NCBI RefSeq assembly: GCF_000719555.1
Contig: NZ_JOGX01000005.1
Span: forward strand, 124,001 to 188,000
Length of the DNA stretch: 64,000 bases
Reading direction: 5' to 3'
Source: Streptomyces sp. NRRL F-5727
GTDB lineage: Bacteria > Actinomycetota > Actinomycetes > Streptomycetales > Streptomycetaceae
Positions 25,342 to 34,319 of this stretch are shown in pieces. Position 1 is the first letter of the stretch; each line of letters begins with the position of its first letter. A program made the translations under genes and the position numbers. Below the pieces are notes generated by a model. That model was not told the origin of the DNA and did not search any database. It was given only the letters and a program-made list of their open reading frames with translations.

Positions 25342-26625
25342 TCAACGGGTGTCGGGGCGGTGTTCGGTGATCCAGCGGGCGGCGAGGAGGCCGGAGGCCG
25401 CGGTGAGGACGGCGGCGGCGATGACGGTGGCGTTCAGGCCGAGCCAGTCGGCCAGGATCCCGGCGACCAGAGCGCCGACGGCGTAGCCGATGTCGCGCCA
25501 GAACCGATAGGTGCCCAGGGCGTTGGCGCGCCATGCGGGGTGGGCGTGGTCGGATATGGAGGCGATGAGGGCCGGGTAGACCATGGCGGTGCCGAGGCCC
25601 AGGAAGACCGCGGAGAGGACTCCGGCGAGCAGGGGGCTGTCGAGCAGGGCGAGAGCGACGACGAACCCGACCGCCTGGACGAGCATGCCCGTGACGATCA
25701 GCGGTTTGCGGCCGATGCGGTCGGCGAGGTGGCCGGTGGGGATCTGGCCGATGCCCCACAGGATCGGGTAGAGGCCCTTGATGAGGCCGACGGCGGCCAG
25801 ACCCAGGCCGTGGTCCGTGAAGAGCAGGGGGAAGACGCCCCAGGTGAGGCCGTCGTTGAGGTTGTTGACCAGGCCGGCCTGGCTGGCGCCGCGCAGGGAG
25901 CGGTTGTGCCAGGACGTACGGATGAACGTGGCCTTCAGGCCCGTGTCCTCGTCGCTGGGCAGCGGCTTGGAGTGCTGGGCGAGTTCGAGGGCGACGTGCG
26001 CGGCTGTGTCGCGGACGACCAGGGCGAGGGCCAGTCCGGCGACGACGAACACGACGCCGATCAACTCCGGGACCGGGCGCAGGCCGTAGGACGTCGCGAG
26101 GTATCCGGTGAGCAGGGCGGTGACGCCGACGGCGGTGTATCCGGCGGCCTCGTTCAGGCCGGTCGCGAGTCCGCGGCGGGACGGGCCGACCAGGTCGATC
26201 TTCATGTTGACGGTCATCGACCAGGTCAGGCCCTGGTTGAGGCCGAGCAGCACGTTGGCCGCGACGATCCAGCCCCATGACGGCGCCCAGGCGAGAACGA
26301 AGGGGACGGGTATGCCGATCAGCCAGCCGGTGACGAGGAGTTGCTTGCGGCGGAAGCGGGCGGTCAGCGCACCGGCGGCCAGGTTGGTGACGGCCTTGGT
26401 GACGCCGAAGGCGATGATGAAGGAGAAGACGGCCAGGTCGCTGGTGAGTCCGAAGGTCTCGGACCCGATGAGCGGAACGGTGGTGCGTTCGAGGCCGACG
26501 AGTCCGCCGACGCAGACGTTGACGATGACGAGCAGGGTGAACTGCAGCCGGTTCTCGCGCAGGCCGAGGCGGACGGGCCGCCCGTGTGCGTCGGTCGGTG
26601 ACGTGGTCGAAGGGGGGGCGTTCAC
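25342..26625 (-). CDS. Major facilitator superfamily transporter
   Basis: 427 residues, about 12 membrane helices, with the MFS loop motif GHLADRIGRKPLIVTG between helices 8 and 9 and a matching ARFRRKQLL after helix 2. It starts at a GTG overlapping the stop of the upstream metallo-beta-lactamase-rhodanese gene (GTGA), so the two are coupled. Transporters of this subgroup found beside rhodanese genes may move sulfur oxyanions or thiosulfate-like compounds; that role is inferred from position only. Confidence 0.88.
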   Translation of the reverse strand: MNAPPSTTSPTDAHGRPVRLGLRENRLQFTLLVIVNVCVGGLVGLERTTVPLIGSETFGLTSDLAVFSFIIAFGVTKAVTNLAAGALTARFRRKQLLVTGWLIGIPVPFVLAWAPSWGWIVAANVLLGLNQGLTWSMTVNMKIDLVGPSRRGLATGLNEAAGYTAVGVTALLTGYLATSYGLRPVPELIGVVFVVAGLALALVVRDTAAHVALELAQHSKPLPSDEDTGLKATFIRTSWHNRSLRGASQAGLVNNLNDGLTWGVFPLLFTDHGLGLAAVGLIKGLYPILWGIGQIPTGHLADRIGRKPLIVTGMLVQAVGFVVALALLDSPLLAGVLSAVFLGLGTAMVYPALIASISDHAHPAWRANALGTYRFWRDIGYAVGALVAGILADWLGLNATVIAAAVLTAASGLLAARWITEHRPDTR

Positions 26626-28001
26626 GCGGGCGTGCCCTCGGTTCCCTGGACGAGCTTCTGTTCGTGCGCGGCGGCGTAGTCGCTCGGTCCGCCGTCGAGG
26701 ACGGCGATGCCGGTGCGGCCGGCGCGCTCCAGGAGACTCGCCGCGGTCATGGCCCGCTCACCGTGACCGCAGGCCACGACCGCGCCCGCGGGGGCGTCGG
26801 CGGCATGAGCGGGGAGCATGCCGAGTTCGATGCCGAGGGCGCCGGGGACGTGTCCGGCCGCGAACTCCGATTCCTGCCGCACGTCGACGTACGGGCGGTT
26901 CGCGGCCCTTTCGGCGGTGACGAACTCGGTGGTGGTCTGCGGGTTTCCGGCCGCCGTCCAGCTCGCCATGCCACCGGAGAGACGGCCTGCGAGCCGCTCG
27001 TACCCGATCTTGTACGACTGCCAGACGACCTCCGACAGGTCCTGGTCGTCGTTGGTGACGAACGCGAGCGGGGCGGTGTCGGGCAGGAGCCAGCCCAGCC
27101 AGGTCGCGAACTGGCCGCGCAGCGGGATCGACAGGGAGCCGGGGATGTGGCCGGCCGCGTAGTCGGCCGCCGGGCGGGCGTCGACGACATGGCCGCCGTC
27201 CGCGAGCAGGGTGCGTACCTGGTCGGCCGTCAGGCCGGGCAGTGCGGGTGAGGTGGCGAGGACGGCCGGGCCGCGCCGGTTGGCCTCGGAGAGGCGGTCG
27301 AAGTAGGCCGGGCACGAACCGAGGCTCGCGAGAAGCTGTCGTACGAAGGTGTCCTCGTCCGGGGCGGCGAGGAGCGGGTTGGTCTGCTTCTGGTCGCCGA
27401 TGGTGCTGGTGCGTTCGGCCCCGGGTGGGGCGGAGCAGAACGAGCCGGCGCCGTGGGTCGGCCACACGGAGGTCGGGTCCGGCAGCTCGGTGAGGCGGCG
27501 AAGGGAGCGGTACTGGGCGCGGGCCAGCTCCTCGGCGCGGTCGGCGCCGAGCAGGTCGGTGCGTGCCGCGGAGTCGACGATCATCGAGCCGCCGGTGAAG
27601 ACTCCCAGCTCCCGGCTGCCGTCGAGGAGGAGGAAGGAGAGGTGTTCGTCGGTGTGGCCCGGCGTGGCGAGGGCCCGCAGCGTGAGGCCGCCCAGGTCGA
27701 CCTCGTCGCCGTCGCCGAGGCCCCGGTGCTCGAAGGCACGCTGCCCTGCCGCGGAGGCCAGGACGATCGCGTCGTCGTCGTGGGCGAGCTGGAGCGCGCC
27801 GGAGAGGAAGTCGGCGTGCAGGTGGGTGTCGGCGGCGAACGCGACGCGCAGTCCGCGCCGCGCGGCGGCCGCCTTCAGGGCCCGCAGGTCCCGGCTCGCG
27901 TCCACGGCGAGCGCGCGGCCGTCACCGAGGTCGACGAGGTAGGCGCTGTTGCCCAGGCCCTGGTCGACCAGCGGAATCAGATGATCATCGGCGAAGCCCA
28001 T
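26622..28001 (-). CDS. Metallo-beta-lactamase-rhodanese protein (second persulfide dioxygenase-like)
   Basis: 459 residues. The MBL domain (1-235) has DTHLHADFLSG and PGHTDEHLS metal-binding motifs; two rhodanese domains follow (about 255-350 and 360-455). The first has no Cys in its active loop (FVTNDDQDL), the second has ACGHGERA. It is a diverged paralogue of the enzyme at 21365. It is divergent from the ArsR-rhodanese regulator with a 90-base shared promoter region and coupled to the MFS gene downstream. Likely function: oxidation of persulfides; substrate inferred. Confidence 0.88.
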   Translation of the reverse strand: MGFADDHLIPLVDQGLGNSAYLVDLGDGRALAVDASRDLRALKAAAARRGLRVAFAADTHLHADFLSGALQLAHDDDAIVLASAAGQRAFEHRGLGDGDEVDLGGLTLRALATPGHTDEHLSFLLLDGSRELGVFTGGSMIVDSAARTDLLGADRAEELARAQYRSLRRLTELPDPTSVWPTHGAGSFCSAPPGAERTSTIGDQKQTNPLLAAPDEDTFVRQLLASLGSCPAYFDRLSEANRRGPAVLATSPALPGLTADQVRTLLADGGHVVDARPAADYAAGHIPGSLSIPLRGQFATWLGWLLPDTAPLAFVTNDDQDLSEVVWQSYKIGYERLAGRLSGGMASWTAAGNPQTTTEFVTAERAANRPYVDVRQESEFAAGHVPGALGIELGMLPAHAADAPAGAVVACGHGERAMTAASLLERAGRTGIAVLDGGPSDYAAAHEQKLVQGTEGTPA

Positions 28002-28049
28002 GGTTCTCTGTCCTTCCCTAGCTGACTGCCGGGCGGAGTGCGATGCCGC

Positions 28050-28085
28050 CGGACTTCATTTACAGTAATCCATAGATATTTGGAG
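28050..28085. promoter_or_regulatory. AT-rich divergent promoter/operator region
   Basis: TTTACAGTAATCCATAGATA and the bases after it are unusually AT-rich for this DNA and lie between the divergent ArsR-rhodanese and MBL-rhodanese genes, ending at the GGAGGAAG ribosome site. It is the natural place for an ArsR-family operator, although I see only an imperfect palindrome. Confidence 0.5.
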
Positions 28086-28091
28086 GAAGCA

Positions 28092-28769
28092 ATGCGGGAA
28101 GCCACCACCAGCGTCAGGAAGTCCGCCCTCTACGACGCCTTCGCGACCAGCGGCAAGGCGCTGGCCAGTGGAAAGCGCCTCGAACTGCTCGATCTACTGG
28201 CCCAGGGCGAGCGCACCGTCGACGCGCTCGCCAAGGCGTCCGGGCTGAACCTGACCACGGCCTCCGCCCATCTGCAGACGCTCAAGCAGGCCGGGTTCGT
28301 CGCCACCCGACGCGAGGGTGTCCGCATCCACTACCGGCTCGCCGGAGACGACGTCGCCCGGCTTCTCGTCCTCCTGCGGAAGGTGGCCGACCGCCACCAG
28401 GCCGCCGTCCCTGCAGCCCGGGACGCCTACCTGGGCGACGACGCGGCGGCCGAGGTCAGCCATGAGGAACTGCGCGCCCGCGTCGCCGCCGGGGGAGTGA
28501 CGGTGCTCGACGTCCGGCCGGTGGAGGAGTACCGGGCCGGGCACATCCCCGGCGCGCTCAGCATCCCGGTCGCGGAGCTGACGGACCGCATCGGAGAACT
28601 GCCCGAGGGCGAGGAGATCATCGTCTACTGCCGGGGCGAGTACTGCGCCCTGGCCTACGACGCCGTACGGCTGCTGACCCTTCGTGGACGCCGGGCGATC
28701 CGGCTCCACGACGGCATCGTGGAGTGGCGCCTGGCCGACCTGCCTGTCGACACGGCGGACCTCACGTGA
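28092..28769 (+). CDS. ArsR-family regulator fused to a rhodanese domain
   Basis: 225 residues. An ArsR-type winged helix (about 15-95: DLLAQGERTVDALAKASGLN, SAHLQTLKQAGFV) contains no cysteine. A rhodanese domain (about 115-220) has VLDVRPVEEYRAGHIPGALS and the active loop YCRGEYCALA with two Cys spaced by four. So sulfur sensing probably happens in the rhodanese loop, not in the DNA-binding domain. GGAGGAAG precedes the ATG. It is divergent from the MBL-rhodanese/MFS pair and four bases overlap the broken cysteine desulfurase start. Confidence 0.88.
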   Translation: MREATTSVRKSALYDAFATSGKALASGKRLELLDLLAQGERTVDALAKASGLNLTTASAHLQTLKQAGFVATRREGVRIHYRLAGDDVARLLVLLRKVADRHQAAVPAARDAYLGDDAAAEVSHEELRARVAAGGVTVLDVRPVEEYRAGHIPGALSIPVAELTDRIGELPEGEEIIVYCRGEYCALAYDAVRLLTLRGRRAIRLHDGIVEWRLADLPVDTADLT

Positions 28770-29632
28770 GCGCCGCGCCCGGAGGACCTGACGTGCTCCC
28801 CGCGATCGGCGGTATCCCGCCGCACCCGGCACTCGCCCGTGGGCCCGTCTCTCTCGACTGCGACGCCACCACGCCCGTGGACCCGCGGGTCGCCGAGGCG
28901 ATGCTGCCGCACCTGCCCGACTTCCTTGCCAACCCCTCCAGCAGCCCCCTTCTCCGAGGCGCCGCGTCAAGCGCTCGCCGAGGCCCGCACCCAGGTCGCC
29001 GGCTCCTCGGCGCCAGGCCGGGTGAGATCGTGTTCACCGCCTCGGGCTCCGAGACCGACCTGCTCGCGCTGCGCGGCGCGGTCATGGCCTCCGGCCGGTG
29101 CGCCCGCACATGACCACCCAGGCGTCCGAGCACCCGGCGGTCCTGGAGGCCTGTCGCGCCCTGGAACGCCTGCACGGAGCGCGCGTGACCGTGCTGCCCG
29201 TCGACGGGCACGGCCTCGTCGACCCCGCAGCACTGGCCGATGCCCTCACCGACGACACGGTCCTGGTGTCGGTGAGGGCCGCGAGCAACGAGACCGGCGC
29301 CCTCCGACCGATCACCGAGCTCGTCGCCCTCGCGCACGAGCACGGGGCCCTGTTCCACTGCGACGCAGCCCAGGCCGTGGGCAGGATCCCGATCGGTGGC
29401 CCTCGGCGCCGCCGCCCGTATCGCGACCGAGGAGCTCAACGCCGGGGCCCCGGCTCGCGTCGCCGCCCTGCGCGACGACCTCCACGCGCGACTCGTCGCA
29501 GCCTTCCCCGGACGCGTGCACCTCGCGGGAGATGCGCCGGACGGTGGCGGCCAACGCGACCATCGCGTTCGTCTTCAACACGGTGATCGTGGCCGGCATG
29601 GTCGCGGCGCTGGACGGTGGGCAGGGCGTCTG
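28766..29632 (+). pseudogene. Cysteine desulfurase (NifS/IscS-type) pseudogene
   Basis: Starts GTGA-coupled to the ArsR-rhodanese gene: ...SLDCDATTPVDPRVAEAML is the NifS opening. Further pieces are IVFTASGSETDLLALRG, then in another frame EHPAVLEACRALERLHGA to FHCDAAQAVGRIPI, then in another LGAAARIATEELNAGAPARV. The stretch that should hold the pyridoxal-phosphate lysine (HK) and the active-site cysteine loop between IPI and LGAAA is deleted. The end from about 29530 (RRTVAANATIAFVFN) does not fit a desulfurase and may be a fragment of another gene. Clearly inactive. Confidence 0.78.
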
Positions 29633-29662
29633 ACGGGTGCCGTCGGTCCTCGGGCGACGGTG

Positions 29663-29711
29663 GGGCGGTGGCCGGTTCGTCCGCGCGTGCGGGGTGAGCC
29701 GGCCACCGCCC
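29663..29711. terminator. Bidirectional terminator
   Basis: 13-bp perfect stem (GGGCGGTGGCCGG with its complement) and a 23-base loop between the convergent desulfurase relic and the alcohol dehydrogenase gene. Confidence 0.7.
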
Positions 29712-29718
29712 TGCGTGC

Positions 29719-30780
29719 TCAGGGGGTGAGCACGAGGCGGATCGGGTCCCCGATCTTCTTCTCCAGGCGGGCGACTGCGTCCGCGGCTTCCGCCAGCGGG
29801 ACGTGGGCGCTGACGGAGGGGCCGAGGTCGATCCGTCCGGCGGCGGCCAGTCCGACGAGCTGTTCCACGTGCTCCGGCTCGGAGCCGTAGTGTCCGCGGA
29901 CCTGGTTGACGTTGAAGCAGAAGCCGATGCTGTCGGCGATCGCGACCGGCTCCGGGGTGAGTCCGGCGAGGACGAGCGAACCGAAGGGACCGAGGACCGA
30001 CGCCGCCTGGGCGCGGGCGGCGCCCACGCCGGCGAAGTCGAACGCGACGTCGAGGCCACGCCCGGCCGTCGCCTCCCGCACCGCCTCCGCGAAGTCCGGG
30101 GCGAGGGGGTCGAGGGCGACGTCCGCGCCGAAGGTGAGGGCCCGCTCGCGGGCCGAGGGCAGCGGGTCGATCGCGATGATCGGTGCCGCGCCGACCATCC
30201 GGGCAAGCCGCACGGCGTGGGCGCCGAGGCCGCCCGCGCCCCAGATGCCGACCGACTGGGCGGGACGGACCGCGCCGGTGCCCACGATCGCGGCGTACGG
30301 GGTGGAGACCGCGTCGGGGATGATCGCGGCCTGGTCGAAGGGCAGGTCGTCCGGGATGGGGAGCAGAGTGCCCTCACGGGCGATCGCGTACTGCGCCCAG
30401 CCGCCGTCGTAGTCCAGGCCGCGGGTGAGGGGGCGGTGGCACAGCATGCGGCGCAGGCAGCCGCCGCAGTCGCCGCAGGCCTCGCCGGCCTGGAGGACCA
30501 CGCGCTGTCCGGGCGTCCAGTCGCCCTTCACGTCCGGGCCGAGGGTGTGGACGACTCCGGCGACCTCGTGGCCGAGGGTGACGGCGCCCGCCTTCGTGAC
30601 GGCGTCGGTGGGGAAGAAGGGGCTCAGGCTGCCGTCGATCAGATGGATGTCGGACAGGCAGACGCCGGCGGCCCGCACCTCCACGAGGACCTCGCCCGGG
30701 CCGGGGACCGGGACCGGGACCTCTTCGACGGCGAAGGTACGGGTGTCCAGGCGCAGTCGCCCGGCCAGCATGGTGTTCAT
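29719..30780 (-). CDS. Zinc-dependent alcohol dehydrogenase (MDR family)
   Basis: 353 residues. Catalytic zinc ligands in GVCLSDIHL and GHEVAGVV; structural zinc cysteines CGDCGGCLRRMLC; Rossmann motif GIWGAGGLGAHAVRLA near 180. It would oxidise an alcohol or reduce an aldehyde with NAD(P). Start 30780 chosen from GAGG spacing; the frame continues to 30852 across an operator palindrome, which is unlikely. The gene is divergent from the P450-reductase and shares its regulatory region, so it may process the hydroxylated product. Confidence 0.9.
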   Translation of the reverse strand: MNTMLAGRLRLDTRTFAVEEVPVPVPGPGEVLVEVRAAGVCLSDIHLIDGSLSPFFPTDAVTKAGAVTLGHEVAGVVHTLGPDVKGDWTPGQRVVLQAGEACGDCGGCLRRMLCHRPLTRGLDYDGGWAQYAIAREGTLLPIPDDLPFDQAAIIPDAVSTPYAAIVGTGAVRPAQSVGIWGAGGLGAHAVRLARMVGAAPIIAIDPLPSARERALTFGADVALDPLAPDFAEAVREATAGRGLDVAFDFAGVGAARAQAASVLGPFGSLVLAGLTPEPVAIADSIGFCFNVNQVRGHYGSEPEHVEQLVGLAAAGRIDLGPSVSAHVPLAEAADAVARLEKKIGDPIRLVLTP

Positions 30781-30832
30781 GCGGAAACCTCGATGTGTTC
30801 GGTGGAGGAAGCGCGTGCGTTGCTCAGGCGCT

Positions 30833-30878
30833 CGACATGGTCGACTGACCATGTCGTTTAACCGTGTCTACTGACGGT
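30833..30878. promoter_or_regulatory. Tandem palindromes in the ADH/P450 divergent promoter
   Basis: CGACATGGTC-GACT-GACCATGTCG (10-bp arms, 30833-30856) followed by ACCGT-N8-ACGGT (30861-30878). Probable operator(s) for a TetR-type repressor, perhaps the one at 34320. Confidence 0.65.
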
Positions 30879-31032
30879 GTCATCTGTCAAGCCGCTCCCG
30901 CCGGACGTTCGCGGCATGCCCAGAGTTCCGTCCTGCGACTGTGTCGTTCAGTACAGTCATCCGACATGTTCACCCGACAAAGTCGCGTGTATGTTGGCTG
31001 GTGACTGCTGGAGTGCAACGAAAGGCACGCTC

Positions 31033-34000
31033 ATGACTCAGGTGTCCGTAGGCGCGGCGCGGGCGATCCCCGAGCGCCCCCCGCTGCCCCTCGTAGGCCA
31101 CGCGTTCAACGTTCCGGCGGGCGCGGACTTCCTGGCCTACCTGCTGAAGGAGTTCAGGGAATTCGGGCCCGTGTACCGGCTGCGGCTCTTCGGGAGGGAC
31201 ACCGTCATGGTCGGCGGTCTGGACCTCGTGACCGAGCTGTCGGACGAGACCCGCTTCCGCAAGCACGTGCACGCCGACCTGGTCGAGGTCCGGGCCCTGG
31301 CCGGAGACGGTCTGTTCACCGCCTACAACCACGAGCCGAACTGGCGCAAGGCCCACGACATCCTGATGCCCGCGTTCTCACTCGGCTCGATGCGCAGCTA
31401 CCACGCCCCCATGCTCCAGGTCGCCCGGTCGCTGATCGGCAAGTGGGACCGGCTGGCCGGGGTGCAGTCGGTGGACGTGCCCGACGAGATGACCCGGCTG
31501 ACCTTCGACACGATCGGCCTGTGCGGCTTCGGCTACGACTTCGAGTCCTTCCGCCGCGACGACCTGCACCCGTTCGTCGAGGCGATGTCCCGGGCCCTCG
31601 TCTTCGCCCAGGAGAAGGGCGAGTCCATCCCGGGCTCCGAACTGTTCAAGAGGAAGAAGGTCGAGCAGTTCCGCGCGGACGTCGACCTGATGACGGAGCT
31701 CGTCGACGACGTGATCAGGGAGCGCCGTGCCTCCGGCGACACCAGCACGGACGACCTGATGGGGCTGATGCTGCACACGAAGGACCCCGTCACCGGCGAG
31801 CTCCTGGACGACGTCAACATCCGGCACCAGGTGATCACGTTCCTGATCGCCGGCCACGAGACCACGAGCAGCGCGCTCTCCTTCGCCCTGTACTACCTGA
31901 CCAAGCATCCGGAGGTGCTCGCCCGGGCCCAGGCCGAGGTGGACGCCCTGTGGGGCGACACCGAGTCCCCGGATCCCCAGTACGGCGACATCGGCAAGCT
32001 CACCTACATCCGCCAGGTGCTCAACGAGAGCCTGCGGCTGTGGCCGACGGCGCCCGCGTACGCCGTCGAGCCGATCGAGGACACCGTCATCGGCGGCAAG
32101 TACCCCGTGCGCAAGGGCGAGTCGCTGATGGTGATCGCCTCGGCCCTGCACCGTGACGCGGCCTGGGGGGAGAACGTCGAGCTGTTCGATCCCGAGCGCT
32201 TCACTCCCGAGCGGGAGGCGGCCCGTTCGGTGCACGCCTTCAAGCCGTTCGGCAGCGGTGAGCGGGCCTGCATCGGGCGCCAGTTCGCGCTGCACGAGGC
32301 CACCCTGCTGCTCGGCCTGCTGGTGCACCGCTATCGCCTGATCGACCACACCGACTACCAGATGAAGATCAAGTCGACGCTGACCATCAAGCCCGACGGG
32401 TTCAGCCTGAGGCTCGCCCGCCGCACCAGTGACGAACGGCGCCTGCCCGCCGCCGCGGCGGTGGACACCGCCGTGGGCCACACCGCGGCCGTGACGCGCC
32501 GGGCGAGCGGGACCGCGCTGACGCTGCTCCACGGCTCCAACCTCGGCACCTGCGCCGGCATCGCCCGCGACCTCGGCACGGACGGCGAGGAGCACGGCTT
32601 CGCCACGGCCGTCTCCCCCCTCGACGCGTACAGGGAGAGGCTGGCCGGCTCCGAGGGCCCCGTCGTCATCGTCGCCGCCTCCTACAACGGCCGGCCGACG
32701 GACGACGCCGCCGAGTTCGTCGCCTCCCTGGAGAACCTCGCCCCCGGCTCGCTCACCGGGCTGCGGTACGCCGTCCTCGGTGTCGGCGACCGCAACTGGG
32801 CCGCCACCTACCAGCGGATCCCCACCCTGATCGACGAGCGTCTGACCGCCGCGGGCGCCGTCCCGCTCCTGGAGCGCGGCAGCGCCGACGCCTCCGGCGA
32901 CTTCGGCGGAGTGGTCGACCAGTGGACGGAAGACCTGTGGAAGGCGCTCCTGGAGGAGTACGGCGAGGCGGTCGCCGGTGAAGCGGCCGCCCCCGCACTC
33001 GATGGGGAGGGAGAAGGGCTGTACGAGCTGGAGGACACCTCGGACTCGGTCCTCGGTGGCCTCGCCGAGCGCCACGGCGTCCAGGCGATGGAGGTCCTCG
33101 AAGCGTACGAACTCGTCGACACCGACCACGAGCTGGGCCGCTCCAAGCGGTTCCTGCGACTGCGGCTGCCCGAGGGCGTCACCTACCGCACCGCCGACCA
33201 CCTCGCCGTCCTGCCCAGCAACCCCGAGGGCCTCGTCCAGCGCGTGGCCGACCGCTTCGGCCTCGACCTGGACCGCACCGTCCGGCTGCGCGCCCGCCGC
33301 CGGAGCCGGGGCGCCCTGCCCGTGGACCGGCCGCTGACCCTGCGCCGCCTGCTCACCGACTTCGTCGAGCTCCAGGACGCGGCCACCCGGGAGCAGGTCG
33401 CCGTGCTCGCCGAGCACACCGAATGCCCGCCCGAGAAGCAGCCGCTCACGGCGCTCGCCACCGCCGATCCCGAGACCTTCCGGGAGCAGGTGACCGTCGC
33501 GGGGCTCAGTGTCCTGGACCTTCTGGAGCGCTACCGCGCGTGCGAGCTGCCCTTCGAGCGCTTCCTGGAGCTGCTGCCGGTCCTGCGTCCCCGGCACTAC
33601 TCGATCTCGTCGTCCGCCGCGGCCCGGCCCGGCGAGGCCGACCTGATGGTGTCGCTGCTCGCAGCGCCCCACCGGTCGGGCGAGGGCACCTTCCGGGGCA
33701 TCGCCTCGCACTTCCTGCAGACCGTGAACGCGGGCGACGTGATCCAGGCCCGGATCCTGCCGTGCAGCGAGTCCTTCCGCCTCCCGGAGGACACCTCCGT
33801 ACCGGTGATCCTGGTCAGCGCGGGCACCGGCCTCGCGCCCTTCCGCGGCGCGGTCCTGGACCGCCACCACACGGGCTCGACCGGCACCCTGCTCTGCTAC
33901 TTCGGCTGCGACCACCCGGACGTGGACTTCCTGCACCGGGAGGAGTTCGAGGCGGCCGAGGCCGCCGGCGCCGTCAGCATGCGTCCCACCTTCATGCACG

Positions 34001-34248
34001 CGCCCGAGAACGGCGCCCGTTTCGTCCAGGAGCGCATCGCCCGCGAGAGCGAGGAGGTGTGGTCGGTCCTGGAAGCCGGTGGGCGCGTCTACATCTGCGG
34101 CGACGGCCGTCGCATGGCACCCGCCGTACGGGAGGCGTTCATGGCGATCTACCGCGAGCGGACCGGTGAGAGCGACGAGCGGGCCGAGGCGTGGCTCGCC
34201 GCGCTCGTGGGATCCGGACGCTACGTCGAGGACGTCTGGGCCGGCTGA
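31033..34248 (+). CDS. Self-sufficient cytochrome P450-NADPH reductase, CYP102-like
   Basis: 1,071 residues, close to the 1,049 of P450-BM3. Heme domain 1-470: AGHETTSS in helix I (about 273), ESLR, and FGSGERACIGRQFALHE with heme ligand Cys413. Flavodoxin-like FMN domain from about 496 (LTLLHGSNLGTCAGIA). FAD/NADPH reductase domain from about 690 (RHYSISSS, SAGTGLAPFRG) and the BM3-style end EDVWAG. The family hydroxylates medium to long fatty acids near the omega end without separate redox partners. Start 31033 chosen to match the family N-terminus (PERPPLPLVGHAF); its ribosome site AAAGG is weak. A TetR gene lies convergent downstream. Confidence 0.95.
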   Translation: MTQVSVGAARAIPERPPLPLVGHAFNVPAGADFLAYLLKEFREFGPVYRLRLFGRDTVMVGGLDLVTELSDETRFRKHVHADLVEVRALAGDGLFTAYNHEPNWRKAHDILMPAFSLGSMRSYHAPMLQVARSLIGKWDRLAGVQSVDVPDEMTRLTFDTIGLCGFGYDFESFRRDDLHPFVEAMSRALVFAQEKGESIPGSELFKRKKVEQFRADVDLMTELVDDVIRERRASGDTSTDDLMGLMLHTKDPVTGELLDDVNIRHQVITFLIAGHETTSSALSFALYYLTKHPEVLARAQAEVDALWGDTESPDPQYGDIGKLTYIRQVLNESLRLWPTAPAYAVEPIEDTVIGGKYPVRKGESLMVIASALHRDAAWGENVELFDPERFTPEREAARSVHAFKPFGSGERACIGRQFALHEATLLLGLLVHRYRLIDHTDYQMKIKSTLTIKPDGFSLRLARRTSDERRLPAAAAVDTAVGHTAAVTRRASGTALTLLHGSNLGTCAGIARDLGTDGEEHGFATAVSPLDAYRERLAGSEGPVVIVAASYNGRPTDDAAEFVASLENLAPGSLTGLRYAVLGVGDRNWAATYQRIPTLIDERLTAAGAVPLLERGSADASGDFGGVVDQWTEDLWKALLEEYGEAVAGEAAAPALDGEGEGLYELEDTSDSVLGGLAERHGVQAMEVLEAYELVDTDHELGRSKRFLRLRLPEGVTYRTADHLAVLPSNPEGLVQRVADRFGLDLDRTVRLRARRRSRGALPVDRPLTLRRLLTDFVELQDAATREQVAVLAEHTECPPEKQPLTALATADPETFREQVTVAGLSVLDLLERYRACELPFERFLELLPVLRPRHYSISSSAAARPGEADLMVSLLAAPHRSGEGTFRGIASHFLQTVNAGDVIQARILPCSESFRLPEDTSVPVILVSAGTGLAPFRGAVLDRHHTGSTGTLLCYFGCDHPDVDFLHREEFEAAEAAGAVSMRPTFMHAPENGARFVQERIARESEEVWSVLEAGGRVYICGDGRRMAPAVREAFMAIYRERTGESDERAEAWLAALVGSGRYVEDVWAG

Positions 34249-34266
34249 TTCTCGCAAGGAGGAAGA

Positions 34267-34308
34267 AACGGTTGTGGGCGCACCTGGAAAGGTGCGCCCA
34301 CAGCCGTT
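34267..34308. terminator. Terminator between the P450 and TetR genes
   Basis: 13-bp core stem TGTGGGCGCACCT/AGGTGCGCCCACA with a GGAA tetraloop, extended by AACGG/CCGTT. Serves both convergent genes. Confidence 0.85.
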
Positions 34309-34319
34309 CTCGCGTCGTG

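Noticed and set aside
29530..29632. P-type ATPase gene
   Set aside because: Only about 30 residues resemble the ATPase C-terminus; too short to annotate as a gene, kept only as a remark.
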